A stretch of 64,000 nucleotides of DNA from Gnetum montanum. Lineage: Eukaryota; Streptophyta; Gnetopsida; Gnetales; Gnetaceae. Below the pieces are notes generated by a model. The model made no database searches. It had not been told where the DNA came from and saw only the letters and a list, made by a program, of their open reading frames with translations. Both the position numbers and the translations under genes were made by a program. Each line of letters begins with the position of its first letter. Within the stretch, counting starts at the first letter, position 1. Shown here in pieces: positions 44,340-57,637 of the stretch. The DNA is taken from positions 92,965 to 156,964 of the forward strand of contig MNCI01030879.1 of the NCBI GenBank assembly GCA_015680685.1. Direction: 5' to 3'.

Positions 44340-47105
44340 ATTTGATGATGTTTCAACTAGTTTGGGAACAATTAGTAGAAGTTATAGAGAGCCTTGCTAG
44401 AACCATAATTGTTTCTTTGGAGTTGGTAGAGGACATTGTGACCACCGTTAGTGGCTAGTCATATCCTATTGATTTCCTCATAATCCATGTGGATAATTAC
44501 AAGAGAGAATTCCCCATTATTATTGGAAGAGCTTTCCTAAGTACAATTCATGCCAAGTTTGAAATCATGGACCTATCCTTGGATATCTTCAAGGAAAATG
44601 AGCATAGAATGGTAAAGAAGAAGAGAGTTCCATGCATCATGTACAATAGCATGAGGTACAACTACATACAAAAGATATGGATAATTAAATAAAAAACTAT
44701 CAAAACATGTAAGCTTTGTGTTAAATTAAAAAATGTACAAACGTACCTATATGTAGCAATTGCAAAGCAAGATGATACCTAATGGTTGATTTTGATTTAC
44801 AGCTGTAGTTTCACCATGTGCATGGAATCATAAGAAGCCCATAAATTGATAGAATGGATAAAATAGAATAGCCTAGACACCAACTCTCTAATGTAGAAAA
44901 TCAAAAAGAAGTAAACATTGATTAGGGAGAGTTTGGAATTCTAGAGACATTTGAATTGGAGTCTTTTAAATTAAAAACATTACCAAAATTACTTGAATAC
45001 ATGTTCTTGAAAAATGATAAGTTGGTGATTGTGAATGCTTAACTCACAAAGAAATAGAAGCAAAAGTTGCTTGTGATGATGAAAAAATGGCCAATAGCAA
45101 TTGCCTAGTCATATGATGAGATAATAACTATCAATATGCACATATGCTAATATAGAATCTACACAAATTCTACCATTAAGCCCAAGAGATAAACATAGTG
45201 AAGACTAAATCCCAAATTAAAGCAAGTGGTTAAGAAGGAGATGGAAAATCTCCTTAAGGCCTGGTTCATATACAATGTAGCTAACAGTAAGTGTGTGATC
45301 TCACTTGTTATTGTGCCAAAGAAAGATGAGCAATGGAGGATGTGCATCAATTTTAGGCTATTGAACATGGATACTTTTAAAGATCATTTTAGAAAACATG
45401 TATTATAGCTTCCTAGATGTATACAATGGCTATAATCAAATCCAAATAGCCTCAAAAGACTAGGCCAAAATCACCTACAACTTTCCAATGTATTATTCTC
45501 AATATCTTTCAACAAAAAATTGACAATGGTGTGAAAGTCTTCATAAATGACTTCTCCACTTATAGCTGTAATTTTGAGTAGGTCCTAGATCGGTTGGAGT
45601 AGGTACTGAAACATTGTGTGGAAACCAATCTCAAGCTCAACTGATAGAAAAGTCATCTTATGGTTCAAGAGGACATTATTCTTGGGCATGGATATTAGGA
45701 AAAGGGATAGAGGTAATCCTTAAAAGATAAAGAAAATTCAAGGAATCACACAAAAGCCATAGGTAGTAAAGAGTATTAAATCATTTCTTAGGCACACATG
45801 CTATTATTGGAGATTCATTGAGGACTTATAAAAAATCACAAAACCATTGGTAGAGTTAATAATGAAAGAAGCATCATTTAAATAGGCAAAAGAATGTGAT
45901 AATGCATTTGAAATTTTGAAATAGAATATTGTAACGATTCAAATTCTATAAGTTCCTAATTGGTCTAAGCTATTCCACATCATGAAAAATGCATTAAACT
46001 TCATCTTTGAAGTAGTACTTATACAATTGTATGATAAAAAACATTCATACTTCAGCTATTGTACAAGTAGAAGTATCAGAGTTGCATAATTGAACTACAT
46101 CATCACGAAAAAGAAGTTGATGGTTGTGGTGTATGCTTTAGAAAAATTCTAGTATTATGTACCTAGATATCTAGTTTTTGTGCATACTAATCACAATTTG
46201 ATATAGTTCCAAATAAACAAACTAGTGGTTAACCCTCATATCATACAATGGTTGGTCATCTTATAGGAGCCCAACATTACAATGATAAATAGAAAGTAAA
46301 TAAAAAATATAGCAGCTAATCATTTATCTTGATCATGATGGAATAATAAGCCTAAAGAAGAGCTACTCTTTGATCAACTTCCTTATGACATACTATTTTC
46401 AAAGGCAACAATGAAAACATCTAATGTAGAAAAGCCATGGTACGTAAACTATCTCACCTATTTGATCATAGAGGAAGTCCCTATTAAATGGAACATACAA
46501 AAGAGGTAATAGTTTCTATACTAAGTTAAGCATTGTATGGAGATAGAGGATAACCTCTACATAATCTATGTAGATAGCTTAGTAAAATGGTGTGCTCTTA
46601 TCAATAATTAGTCTAGAACTTTCAAGGACAATCATGCAGGGCCTTATGAAGACTACTATGCAGGAAGGAGAATACTAATAAAAATCCTTATGATAGGATA
46701 TTTTTCACCAAAAATATTTAGGGATGCATATCTCTTCATAAAATCTTGTGACTAATGTTAGCATGATTATGAGATGGATTCTAGGCTTATGGATCTATAC
46801 CAATGGATCTAACCATTGGAACCCTTTGAATTTTGGAAAATTGACTTCATGGATCCCATCAAATCCATGTACAACAAGAAATCCTACATCATTGTTGTTG
46901 TAGACTATTGTACCAACAAGGCAAAGGTTGAAACAATGAAAATAGCCAAGTTTTACCAATAACACAAGGTAAATAGATTTGGTATACCAAGGACACTTAT
47001 TTTTGATAATGGAACTTACTTTACAAATACTACTTTCTAGAAGTTGATGAGATGCTTAGCGATGAAACACAAGCTTACTACATCCTACCACTCCCAAGTC
47101 TATGA
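44340..47105 (+). pseudogene. Element E: decayed Athila-like pol (protease to integrase)
   Basis: Alignable to D along its length but full of stops, shifts and deletions. Protease C-terminus at 44420-44690 (LVEDIVTTV, FPIIIGRAFLSTIHA). RT starts at 45226 (VKKEMENLLKAWFIYNVANS, WRMCINFRLLNMDTFKDHF). A gap of about 30 bp follows before YYSFLDVYNGYNQIQIA. VFINDFSTY near 45540 has lost the first catalytic Asp. RNase H is at 45850-46350. Integrase from about 46600 to 47105 (INRFGIPRTLIFDNGTYF-like text, HKLTTSYHSQVY) ends just past the second Asp. Gag and the 5' LTR were not found. This is an old relic and the host of element F. Confidence 0.72.
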
Positions 47106-48000
47106 GGATGATATATGTTAGGGTGTACCTAGGTTTTAGCTATTTCAAGTTCCAACATCCTCCTCCCTAATACTCAGGTTTTAATTTTGGTGGAAGCATG
47201 TTCTCTAATAAAGTTGCCTTACTATGTCACTAAAAAGACATGTTACTCATACTTGAAGGTAGCCCTCTAGTAAGGTTAACATCATAATTAATTAATTCAC
47301 ATAAGAAAAATATTCCTAGGATACATTAGAAAGATGTGTTAACCATGCTTAAGGGTATGCTACTTCCAAGAATCTAAAGGTCTCTTAGATTAGTTTCATC
47401 AGGCGATTGAAAAGATATGTTACCTATGCTTGAATGTGCATCATTGATGGGAATAGCATTGGCTATTGGTTTGGAAAGATGTACATTCTTGTCTAAAGAT
47501 ACCTTTCTAACTAATGGCCAAAAGTTCTTAAACAGAATGCTTTATGGAATTAATTAAATAAATAAATATCTCTTTTTTTCTCTTGTTGAATGATGGTGTT
47601 TTCATATGGTTTCAGTTGGTCTCATGATGATAAGTTTGGGATGACATTATGCAATGTTACTAGCAAAGGTATGGACTTGGTATAAAACCTAGGCGGATAG
47701 GTATAATGGTCATCTTAACCATAATTAACACAATGATCTATTATAGACATGGTAAGGTATCTTATGTTATGATATTTGCAATGCTATCTCACTCCATTAT
47801 TTACCTCATTTTTATATACAATATGTACCTAATGGTTTTGCATAGTATAGTGCAAGATTCCAATAAAAATAGTTGTATGGATGTGGAACATAGACTTTGT
47901 TAACATGTAATCTCCAATGTGTCCACAAACATCTTGCAAGATGGTTATATAAGGGCATTTAGGGTAAAATCCTATTTTGGGAAGGATCCACTTGCATAAT
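47106..48000 (+). other. Element E 3' noncoding region with amplified block
   Basis: No gene. The family block GGAAAGATATGTTACCCATGC, single in A and in each copy of F, appears as about four diverged copies at 47233, 47329, 47408 and 47473. TATTTTGGGAAGGATCCA (47973-47990) is the E copy of the hairpin block. Element F begins 11 bp after it. Confidence 0.6.
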
Positions 48001-48858
48001 TGATGAATCATCGTTGGTTGGGTTGTGTTGATGTGATCCTATCAATGTAGCTGCATCGACACATATCCATTGATGCATGATTTGATGTGTCGATGCATAT
48101 GTATCAACGAAGTATTTAGTCTTGCTTATATAAATGTGTGTACCTACCACATTTAAGGCATTCATTCATTAGTAGAATAGCGGAGCTCTTGTAGTTTGTT
48201 CTTTTGAGAGAGAATATTTTCTAAGTGCTAGCAGTAGGAGTTGAGAAGTGTATGGATCTTTATTCGAGCATTGATGTACTTAGACCCTTTAGTGTAAATG
48301 GTAATAAAGATGAGCTTTCTTAATAAACCTTGCAGCACTTGGACTTAGCATAATATTTACTTTAATGAACTTTACTATTATGCAATTTACTTTCATGCAT
48401 TTAATTAATTAATTAAATATTAATAATTAATGCACATAAGTATGAACACCTTGAGAATATGTTAACATTTGGTAATCCTAGTAGCATTTATGCTTAGTAA
48501 CCCAGTGGTGTTGCAATGTGTTGAAGATGTGTTCAGTAGATTGGAATGGATGCTTATGTTAGGATTACATTAAGACATTAGATAGTTTCTAGATTAATTA
48601 AGAATTTAATTACTTTATTTTCATGCTTAGGAAAAATAAATAAAAATATAAAAAGTTATACAAATCATGTACCTCAGTTACACTTAACGATATCATTGAA
48701 CCTCACAAGTGAAACTGTAAAGACAATGATCACATCCTTAAGTTCACTACCTAGATAATGTGTACAGAGAGAGCTAAAGTCTATAGAATTTGACCAGATC
48801 GCTTAGTAAATGTTGGTGTTTTGTATGGTTGGGCGTATGGATTGCTTGCTACTCATCA
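48001..48858 (+). repeat. Element F 5' LTR (858 bp)
   Basis: TGATGAAT...ACTCATCA. The U3 is of the GATGTAG type, like B: GATGTGATCCTATCAATG, several TTGATGCAT and TCGATGCAT words. TATATAAA is at 48127-48134, the R/U5 text is shared with B (GCGGAGCTCTTGTAGTTTG), and AATAAAG is near 48303. The start is set by the family TGATGA end. Confidence 0.82.
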
Positions 48859-48859
48859 T

Positions 48860-48877
48860 TGGCACTATTGCTGAGGA
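48860..48877 (+). other. Element F primer-binding site
   Basis: TGGCACTATTGCTGAGGA, a decayed form of the tRNA-Asp-type site with the right spacing from the LTR. Confidence 0.8.
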
Positions 48878-49005
48878 CTTTAGTTAGTTATGTGTGCTAC
48901 CTAGGAAGTTAGTGAAATTAGTCAACGGTGTTGTCATGAACCTTACTGTTAAAACCATTAAGAAAAATAATAATAACAAAAGCACATTGTTTCCTAAAAA
49001 CTACC

Positions 49006-51080
49006 ATGGCTTCTTCTTCTAGGGAAGATTCTTTACCACCATCCATGGGTAATTCCAATCCAAGGTAAGAAGGCTCAAAATCACCCATGCCCCAACAATG
49101 CAAAGTGGTCTATACACATTTGAATGAGTACACTCTGGATTTCACCTTCATTTTTCACTAGGATGAATAATTGTAGTGGAGGAACATTGATGGAAACATT
49201 GTGTTGCCTCCCGATCGATCAGTTTTTGTGATGCTATTTCATAATCTTCCTCCTCCAACTCTAACCAAAGCCATAGAAGGAATAGAGATTGTGATGAATG
49301 TGACTAGTAAGATAGAGATGATCATAGATCTTATCAAAATAGTAGATACTAGAAGCATGGATAATCAAGAAAGTTCCATCACAGAGAAAGAAGGGATAGA
49401 AGAGGGCATCATAGGCATCATGGCCATAGAGAACACTATGATTATGATGAGCCTCTGCATGTCACCAAAAACATGATGAACATTATAGAGGCTGTAAGGA
49501 TTCGAAAAAGGCATGTGAAGGATAGTTGAATTAAATGGTTGGACATGAAAAATTTCCCTAAGTTCAAATGGGGATATAATTCTAATCCATAAAACTATCT
49601 CCAAGACTTTCATGATGCATGTGCCTTATAGAACATGGAAAACGAATGGTAGAAATTGAAGGTATCTCCCAGGATACTCATCAAGGAGGCTGAAAGCTAG
49701 TACTAGTTCTTAGAAATAGAATCAACCTAGTGATGGAGTACAATGCTTGTACGCTTCAATGACAAGTATCAGACATACTCTCAAGTGTCTAACTTGAGAC
49801 GGTAGATCCAAAGTTGGAAGCAAGGCACATATGAATCCTTGGATGTGGCCATGGGTAGATATTACTCATTATTACACTGATGCCTAGGCCATGGCTATTC
49901 TCAAAGGGAGCAGTTGCATCATATCATAGATGAGATTTGAATAGAAATAAAAATAACTCTTGGGATTTATGCCCAAGGGAGGTTTTTGGGGTTAAGAGTC
50001 CATTAGATCCAAAGGCTAATTGAGTAAGTGGTCAAAGAAGAAAAGCGAAAATGTAGAGGAGTACAATAGGGATTCTTCCATTTGCAAAAGGAAGATCTAG
50101 TTTTGTGAAAATGAGGAGGAGGCATCACTTGATGAAGTGGTGCAATGAAAAACCTTTCCAATACAAAAATCTAGTTCTAAAATATCAGCCAAGGTTAAAA
50201 AAATGTGGGGATCTTTAGATAAAAAGTTTCAAACTACTCTTAGAATTGTTGAGGAGATTAAAGAGAAAGTTAGTGATCATGATAGAAGAAGAAAGAATGA
50301 AGTTGAATGTGCTCATTAGAAGGGTAAGGGAAAAGTTGCTGTAGTGGAAAAGGTTGCAGATTCTGAAGTAGATGATGAGGGGTATGACATATGCCAATAT
50401 GAACATCCTAAGGGATGTTGCCTAGTTGTGTCACACTTGCAAGAATTTGGGGTGTATGCATTGAATATTTGTTTGAAAGAATGACAAACACTTAAGAGTT
50501 TGCCTTATCCTCAAGGCAACTACAGGAAGTTCCACCAGCTAGCTTACAATCTAAGTGGAGCACCACCTCATCACCTCAACCTCATGAGTAGTACTAGTAG
50601 TGGAAACATCCAAAGTTGTGGGATATGCCACCACCAAGGTAGCAGTATCCTTACCGTTAGCTAGATCCATATGGATAGTATGTTCAAAAACCCATTTATC
50701 TATGTGACTCTTCTAGTCACACTTCATTTTAGCACCACTACTACCCTTTTGAATATTATAAAGCACAATCTCCAAGAGGGGAGTTCCCATTTCCCTATTA
50801 CGTTTCTCATCCTTCTACACTTGTACCTCCACCCTCAACTTAGTTGCCATCTACTTCATTCATGTATGGAAAAATACCAGCCTAGTTGCAACAGAGAAAT
50901 GCCACAAGGGTTTTTAACATATAGCCGACTCCTCAACTCAATGGTTCGGATACTAAGCCTTGAAAACAACTTTTTTTCCAAACCAACAATCCTACTAAGC
51001 CTACACAGACACCTATGGTTGTTGACCTTGCTTCTCCTTTCTCCTCCACAACATTCTTTGAGATCCCTTCAAACTAAATA
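49006..51080 (+). pseudogene. Element F gag
   Basis: ATG 49006 (MASSSREDSLPPSMGNSN), then VVYTHLNEYTLDFTFIFH as in B and D. The core at about 49540-49990 (KNFPKFKWGYNSNP, TMLVRFNDKYQTYSQVSNL) has many TAG stops. The Cys/His motif is at about 50385-50430: YDICQYEHPKGCC, where the first Cys has become Tyr. A Tyr/Pro-rich tract follows to about 50900. It is similar in length to D but no longer translatable. Confidence 0.8.
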
Positions 51081-52090
51081 CCTCTTGAAGTGCACATGGT
51101 AATGTTAATCCATGTGGTTACTGATTGGATAAAGGCCAATCATCTTTCCAAGAAAAGATATGATCTTGGGAGTCCCCTCATTTACTTGCAAATCACTAGG
51201 AATGAACTTTGCAAGGCTCTTTTGGACTCAGGTTCTAGTATTAATATGATCTCACATGAAATGTAAAAAGCCTGGAGCCTACCTCCTCTTAAGAAGAGAA
51301 ACATTTGTCTAGAGTTAGCAGATTAGTCCATCACTATTTCCTTGGGATTAGTGGAGGACATTATGACCACCATTTATAGGTGGTCATATCCTACTAACTT
51401 CCTAGTGATATATGTGGATAACTACAAGGGGAACTTATCTATCATCATGGGAAGGGCATGGCTAAGTACAATTGATGCATGATTGGAAATCAAAGATCTC
51501 TCCTTAGAAATTTCCAAGGAAAATGACTTTGGAAAGATAGAGAGAAAACACATTCTATGCATCGTGTATAGGGACATGGGGTGCCACTACGTGTAGAAAT
51601 TATGGACACTCAAAAGTACCATACTCATAGCATGTAGGAAATGTGCAGATGTCATGGAATTTCAAAGGTGCATGTATGTGGTAGCCACAAAATAGGAAGG
51701 CACCCAATCGCTAATTGTTGAAGTAGAAACTAGTTGATCACTATGCATGGAATAGAATGAGAGCCTAACGAGTGCCTCTATTGAGGGCATGGACAAACAA
51801 GAGCAAGTCCATCACTAATTTTATGATGAACTTGATGAAACCAACTAGGGTGAGTTGGAAATCCTTGAGAGCCTCAAATAAGAGCTCCTTGAGTTAAAAA
51901 CTTTACTAGTGAAATGGAATATGCTTTTCCAAACAATGGAAAGCCTTTCATCATCAATGCTAATCTTGCTCATGTGTAGAAAAAGAAGCTATTAGAGGTG
52001 GTCAAAAAATGGCCAACGAATTTTTCTTGGTCATATCATAAGCTAACAGGAATTGATCCAAGGATATGCTAGTATCAAATCTATATATAT
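51081..52090 (+). pseudogene. Element F protease and linker
   Basis: Text aligns with D: HVVTDWIKANHLSKK, KALLDSGSSINMISHEM (catalytic DSG intact near 51225), ISLGLVEDIMTT, NLSIIMGRAWLSTIDA and LEISKENDFGKIER. Stops fall after HEM and in LELAD. The linker to RT holds further stops, and the SYPEL-like point is near 52035. Confidence 0.8.
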
Positions 52091-53600
52091 TTCTCCATTA
52101 AATCAAAGAGGCAACCATAGTAACAATTGAACCCAAACTTAAGCAAATTGTCAAGGAGGAGATTGAATAACTCCTTTAGGTGGAGTCTATCTATCCCATT
52201 GTGGATAGTGAGTGGGTTAGTCCACTCATGATCATGGCAAAGAAATGTGGGAAATGAAAGGTCTACATCGATTTCAGGCTATTGAATATGAAAACATACA
52301 AGGATCATTTTTATTTACCATTTTTGGACTAGGTGTTGGACATAATTTCGAGGCATGGCTACTACAACATCTTGGATTGTTATAATGAATATAACCAAAT
52401 ATAGATAGTATTAGAAGATTAGGCCAAAACCACATTCATGATTTCCTAGGGGAATTTTGCATATAGAAAGATGACATTTGGCTTATGCAGTCCCCCTACA
52501 ACATTCCAACGCCTTGTCCTTAGCATCTGTCAATAGAAAATTAGTAGCAGGATGAAAGTCTTCATGAATGAATTCTTCACCTATGGGGCTACATTTGAAG
52601 AATCCTTGGACCATCTAGAGCAAGTGTTAAAAAGATGTGTGGAGACAAAATTAAAGCTGAATTGGTAGAAGAGCTACTTGATGGTCTAGGAGGGCATTAT
52701 ACTGGGGCACATGATATCATAGAAAGGGATCAAGGTGGGCCTTGAAAAAATAAGGATTATATAAGGAATAACCCGATAACTTGAGATAGTTAAAGATGTG
52801 AGGTCATTTATTTGCTACATTGGCTATTATTGACACTTCATTAAGAACTTCTTTAAGATTGCCAAATTGTTTGTAAAGATGACAAAGAAGGATGCTCCAT
52901 TTGTCTAGACCAAGGAATGTGAGCATGCATCCCAACACCTTAAATAGAAGCTTGTAGAAACACCAATCCTACGAGTACCTGATTGGTCTAGAGCATTCTA
53001 CATTATGATGGACACATCCAATTATGCCTTTGGAGTTATGCTCACATAGTTGGAAAAGTGAAAACATCCCTATTACATCCATTGTGTAAGTAGGAGCATT
53101 GTGGGCACATAGTTGAACTACACCACGACTAGGAAAGAATTGATGGTAATGGTATATGCCTTAAAGAAATTTTGGTACTATGTGTTGGGGTACAAGGTGT
53201 TTGTGCACATTGATCATAGCGTAATTAGGTTCCTAATGAATAAATGAATGGTGATCCCTTGTATCATACGATAGTTAATAATCTTGCAAGATTTTAATCT
53301 AACCATGGTGGATAGGAAGGGAATTGAGAATGTGGTAGTTGACCACTTGTCTCGATTGAGATGGGATAGCAAAGAGGAGAAAAGCTTAATTCTTGATTAA
53401 TTTCTTGATGAAATCCTCTTTGTTGGAGCTATTATTGAATGAGAGCCTAAGGAAGAAAACTGGTATGATGGCATCCTCATCTACCTACTCACTCAAGAGA
53501 AGTCACAGGAATGGGATAGTAGGAAGAAATAATAGTTTCTTCACTAAGTTAAACACTTCATGCAAATCAATGGAAACCTTTACAAGGTGTGCATCAATAA
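52091..53600 (+). pseudogene. Element F reverse transcriptase and RNase H
   Basis: RT at 52110-52800 in broken frames. The catalytic motif reads VFMNEFFTYG near 52558, so both Asp of the pair are changed (DD to NE). NW, TAG, KSYLMV at 52660-52685 repeats the stop of D and E. RNase H is legible from about 52980 (MMDTSNYAFGVMLT, TTRKELMVMVYALKKFWYYV, VFVHIDHSVIRFLM), ending VVVDHLSRLRW near 53335. Dead by active site as well as by stops. Confidence 0.78.
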
Positions 53601-54700
53601 CTTGGTTCAATTGTGTGTTCCTAATGATGATGAATTGCACATTCTTTAAGATGCTCATGAGGGCCCTTGATGGGGCCATTATGATAGAAGATGAATGACC
53701 ATTAAAATCCTCATGAAAGGGTATTATTGACCTATACATTTCAAGGATGCCCATCATTTCATTCACTCCTATGATTGTTGTCAATGTGATAGTGGGATGA
53801 CCACTCCTATGGAGGGGCCTCAATAGTGGATCTAACCATTGAAGCTCTTTGACATTTATGGCATCAATTTCATGGATCCCCTCACTTCCATGTTTAATGG
53901 AAAGGCATACATCATTATAGCTATTTACTACTGTACCAAATGGATGGAAGTTATGGTTGTTACCGATTACACATCATCTACGATAGCTTGGTTTGTATAA
54001 CAACACATTGTAAATAGGTTTGGGGTGCCATGTGCACTTATTTTTGAAAATGCAACTCACTTTACAGGCACCACTTTTCGGAAGATCATGCAATGCTTGG
54101 GGGTTAAACGTAAACTAACAACCCCATACCATCCCCAAGTCAACAATCAAGCATAGGTTACTAATAGGGAGATAATGAAAATACTAACAAGAATATTTAG
54201 TAAATATAGGAGGGATTAGAGCATTAAACTCAATGATGTCCTTTGGACTTATTGCTCCACATGGAAACTTCCTATTGGCTACTCTCCCTATGAGCTTATG
54301 TGCAGAAAAGTACAACTTTTCCTATCCAATTGAAGCTCTGTACACTTTCAACAACTTATCACCTTTACCTTAACCTAAACCTAACATAGAAAGAATAGTT
54401 AATGAATTTCAATGTGCTAGATGAGAATTGACTAGTGGCCCTATAATCAAAAGAAGTACACAAGACATATAATAAACAACAACATGACCTTAGAATTAGG
54501 AAACTAAAATTTCAACTAGGAGATAAGGTCCTATATTGGAATCCCACACATGTGCCACAATGAACTAAGTTCCAAAAATTATGGGAGGAAACTTATATTA
54601 TCTATGAATCTTTTCCATTTAGGGCCATGTTAATTTGCAAACCTAAAAGCCCAAACAAGAAATTTCTAGTCAACACACAACAACTCAAGCCTTTTTGAGA
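53601..54700 (+). pseudogene. Element F integrase, copy 1
   Basis: Zinc domain near 53650-53790 (DAHEGP, SYDCCQCDSG), core INFMDPLTSMFNGKAYIII near 53865 and PCALIFENATHFTGTTFRK near 54030 (second Asp changed to Glu). TTPYHPQVNNQA near 54120 keeps the region around the catalytic Glu. The C-terminal domain has LGDKVLYWNPTHVPQ near 54520. From about 53851 on it is the first copy of the tandem duplication. Confidence 0.78.
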
Positions 54701-55651
54701 ACCTGAGATAGTGAGTGACCAGAACACCTCAATAGATGGACAAGCATGCTTAATTTTTCAAATCTCCTTCTTCCAACTTAGTTGTGGGGGAGATGGCCAT
54801 CCATGCTAAAACAATCAAAGTGGCTCCTCAATTTTTCATTGTTTTTTTACACCATTTTTAATACATTTTCTCTTTCTTAAATATTTTATGATTTTTTTAT
54901 ATTTTTCTTTATCTGGTTTGGATTTTTCTTATGTTTTTATTTTCTTTCTTTATTGTCACTAGGACTTTGTGTAACTATAGCTATCAATTGATGGTGGTTT
55001 GTACTTTACAATGTTATTTTATTATGAATGTTTGGATTCTATCTTTGAATTTTGATGTTGATAATTGAGACATGGGTTCTTTTCATGATAACAGGAGGTG
55101 AGTCCATGTCATCCACCAATCCACATAATTCTATGATTTTTCCTTTGTTTTGAAAGTATGAAGTCCCTTCTTAAATGAAACTTATAATGACCTTGTGACC
55201 TTAGTAGTTTTCAAACTTGGGATGGATTAAATGGATAGACAAGGGTGTGACTTCAAGGGGATCTGACACTTTTTATACTTACCTACCTTCTAGGGTGCAT
55301 CAGTGTCTCCACAGAGCCTTTTTCATTCATATGTTGATTAATAATAGGAAGCTAAGTCTTTGCATGGTGTGGTTTTCATTTAAAAACATAGAAAAAGAAA
55401 GAGAGAGAGAGAGAAAGATAACAACAATGAGAATTCAAAGTACACCCTTTAGACTCAATAATGGGTTACAAGAATTGGTTATGGTGCTGGAAAGATATGT
55501 TACCCATGCCTGAAGGCACCCCTCTAACTAAGGCCCCTCTCACTTCTTGCTTCTCTTTTCTTATCTCTTTGGAATGGTGATTAATTTGTGGGCTCTTCTT
55601 ATGTCTTGGGAGGGTGGACTAGTCTAGAGGTTTCAATGCAAAGTCACTAAA
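54701..55651 (+). other. Element F 3' noncoding region, copy 1
   Basis: No gene. Family blocks in order: TTGTGGGGGAGATGGCCATC (54781 on), GGGTGTGACTTCAAGGGGAT (55243-55262), CTTTGCATGGTGTGG (55358), GAATTCAAAGTACACCC (55429) and GGAAAGATATGTTACCCATGC (55489). A GA microsatellite lies at 55395-55415. It ends abruptly in AAAGTCACTAAAA, where copy 2 starts inside integrase. Confidence 0.7.
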
Positions 55652-56289
55652 ATTTAACATTTGGGACATCAATTTTATGGGTTCCATCACTATTATGTCT
55701 AATGGGAAGGCGTACATCATCGTAGCTATTGACTACTATACTAAATGGATGGAAGCTACAACTATCACTGATTGCAAATCCTCTATGGTGGCCTGGTTTT
55801 TACAACAACATGTTGTAAATAGGTTTGAGGTGCCATGTGCACTTATTTTTGATAATGAAACTCACTTTATAGGAACTACTTTTTGGAAGCTCATGTAACA
55901 AAGGTGTTGAACATAAACTGATAATCCCATACCACCCCCAAGAAAATGGTCAAGTATAGGTTACTAATAGGGAGATAACGAAAAGACTAACAAGAATATT
56001 TAGTAAATATAGAAGGGACTAGAGCATAAAACTCAATGATGCCCTTTAGAATTATTACTCCACATGGAAAATTCATATTAGCTACTCTCCCTATGAGCTT
56101 GTGCATGGGAAATCACCAACTCTTCCTATCCCAGTGGATCTCTGTAAACTTTCAACAACTTGTCACCTTTACATTGACTTCAACCTAGCATAGAAAGAAT
56201 GGTTAATGAATCTCAATGTGCTAGATGAGAACCAACTAGTGGTCTTGTAATCAAATTAAGTACATAAGAAATATAATAAAAAACAACAT
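55652..56289 (+). pseudogene. Element F integrase, copy 2, left part
   Basis: A second integrase core directly joined to 3' noncoding sequence: INFMGSITIMSNGKAYIIVA, FEVPCALIFDNETHF (catalytic Asp kept, better than copy 1), 74 codons open at 55677-55898. It is truncated at 56289 by element G. It aligns with copy 1 from 53851, so it lacks the zinc domain. Confidence 0.82.
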
Positions 56290-57172
56290 TGATGAGTGGC
56301 GAGGTACCCCTACACTCAACCATACGAATACGAGCATTTCATGTGCGATCCGGTCGAACTCTGCAGACAGGTTGGTTGTGGTATCTAGACAGTTATCCTT
56401 AGGTCGCAGTTCACTGTCTTCCCACCTGGACTAGTATTAGCTTTGTCACATATGGTTTAGTCCAGAGTGAGGTGTATGATGTGTTTCTATGCTAATGCTA
56501 CTCCTGAGGACAATGGAAAGTAATATTGACTAAGCTAAGAGAGAAAGGGTGAGAGAGAATCTAAACTAGCCTAAGTATGATGAGCATCCATTCTTTAATC
56601 ATTCGTACATATCCTGAACTTCGTGCACAACTGCCACTAGGATTACCAAGCGCATGGCTTAAGTATGCTACTGGGTTACCCAGTAGTCACACTTAAATGC
56701 TCGTGATTAAGTCGTACTCATTCCACGTTACTAGGAGATAAGGGTGAAGAGAGATTAATTATCTAGGAAAGAATTTAAACATTAATAGTAATTAATTCCT
56801 ATTTAGCTTAGTCCATATGTTGCAAGGTTTATTAGAAAGTTCATCTTTATTTCTGTACACAAATATGTGCTCAGGTGCAATTTGCTTGAGTAGAGATCTG
56901 TTCACTTTAAGACTCCTATTGCGGGCACATGGAAATTACTCTAACTCTGGAATGGTAAAACTGCTATAGTTTGGCTAAGGATCTAATTCTAGATGTCTGA
57001 ACAAGGGAAAGCTGCCTCTTATTTATAGAACTTGCGGTAGGCCACGATATCGTGTATGCAATATCGTGGGGGTGGACGCAATATCGTGGTTGATGCGATA
57101 TCACTGATGCAATATCATGGCTACTGTGATATCACGATTGTGATATCACAGCCAACAATTCATGACTCATCA
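56290..57172 (-). repeat. Element G 3' LTR (883 bp)
   Basis: The U3 (minus strand, 57040-57150) holds seven GATATC or CAATATC-type words; the 5' copy keeps one. TATAAATA is at 57020-57027. Inside it is followed by the purine tract TGGGGGTA (57173-57180, minus). Confidence 0.94.
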
Positions 57173-57577
57173 TACCCCCACGAATGAATGAAAACTCATC
57201 CTCGAGTTACAAAGAGAACAAGCTCCATTGATTACATAGTGGATAGGTATGGGATTATTGACTGGAATCACACTAATGGTGAATGGGGTGACTTGTGAAT
57301 AGATCATCATTACAATACATGACAATATTAGTGTTCATGACCACAAGAGTGAACACTATACACATTTGACATTAGGCCTTATTTGGCAGCTGAGAGAGAA
57401 GAGAGAGAGAGAGAGAGAGAACAAAAAGAAGAAGTTTGTTGTTGCCGATGCCAAAATTGCACCTTCCGTTGGTCACCCATAAGTGCGCCATCAATCTTGT
57501 TCCTTGCATAACTACTCCAGCACCATTCCATTCCAAGTGTTCCCCTCAAATCCAATCCATTATTGTATGATTTCCAT
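57173..57577 (-). other. Element G aORF stub and purine tract
   Basis: The minus-strand ATG at 57575-57577 starts MEIIQ then a stop, matching the stub of D. A (GA)n/(CT)n run lies at 57398-57420. Homology with D (42973-43342) is clear along its length. No long coiled-coil gene remains. Confidence 0.55.
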
Positions 57578-57637
57578 CTGCACACACAACACAATATTAT
57601 ATTAGCAAGGGTAAATGAATCACAATGTAGTTGATAC
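57578..57637 (-). other. Element G putative 60-bp mini-intron
   Basis: Minus strand: donor GCAAG|GTATCAAC, acceptor GTGTGTGCAG|ATGG. Same length and position as in D and B. Confidence 0.58.

Noticed and set aside
57398-57420. GA/CT microsatellites (also 43125, 55395) as regulatory elements
   Set aside because: Simple repeats with no partner or conserved position outside the D/G stub; only noted as part of it.
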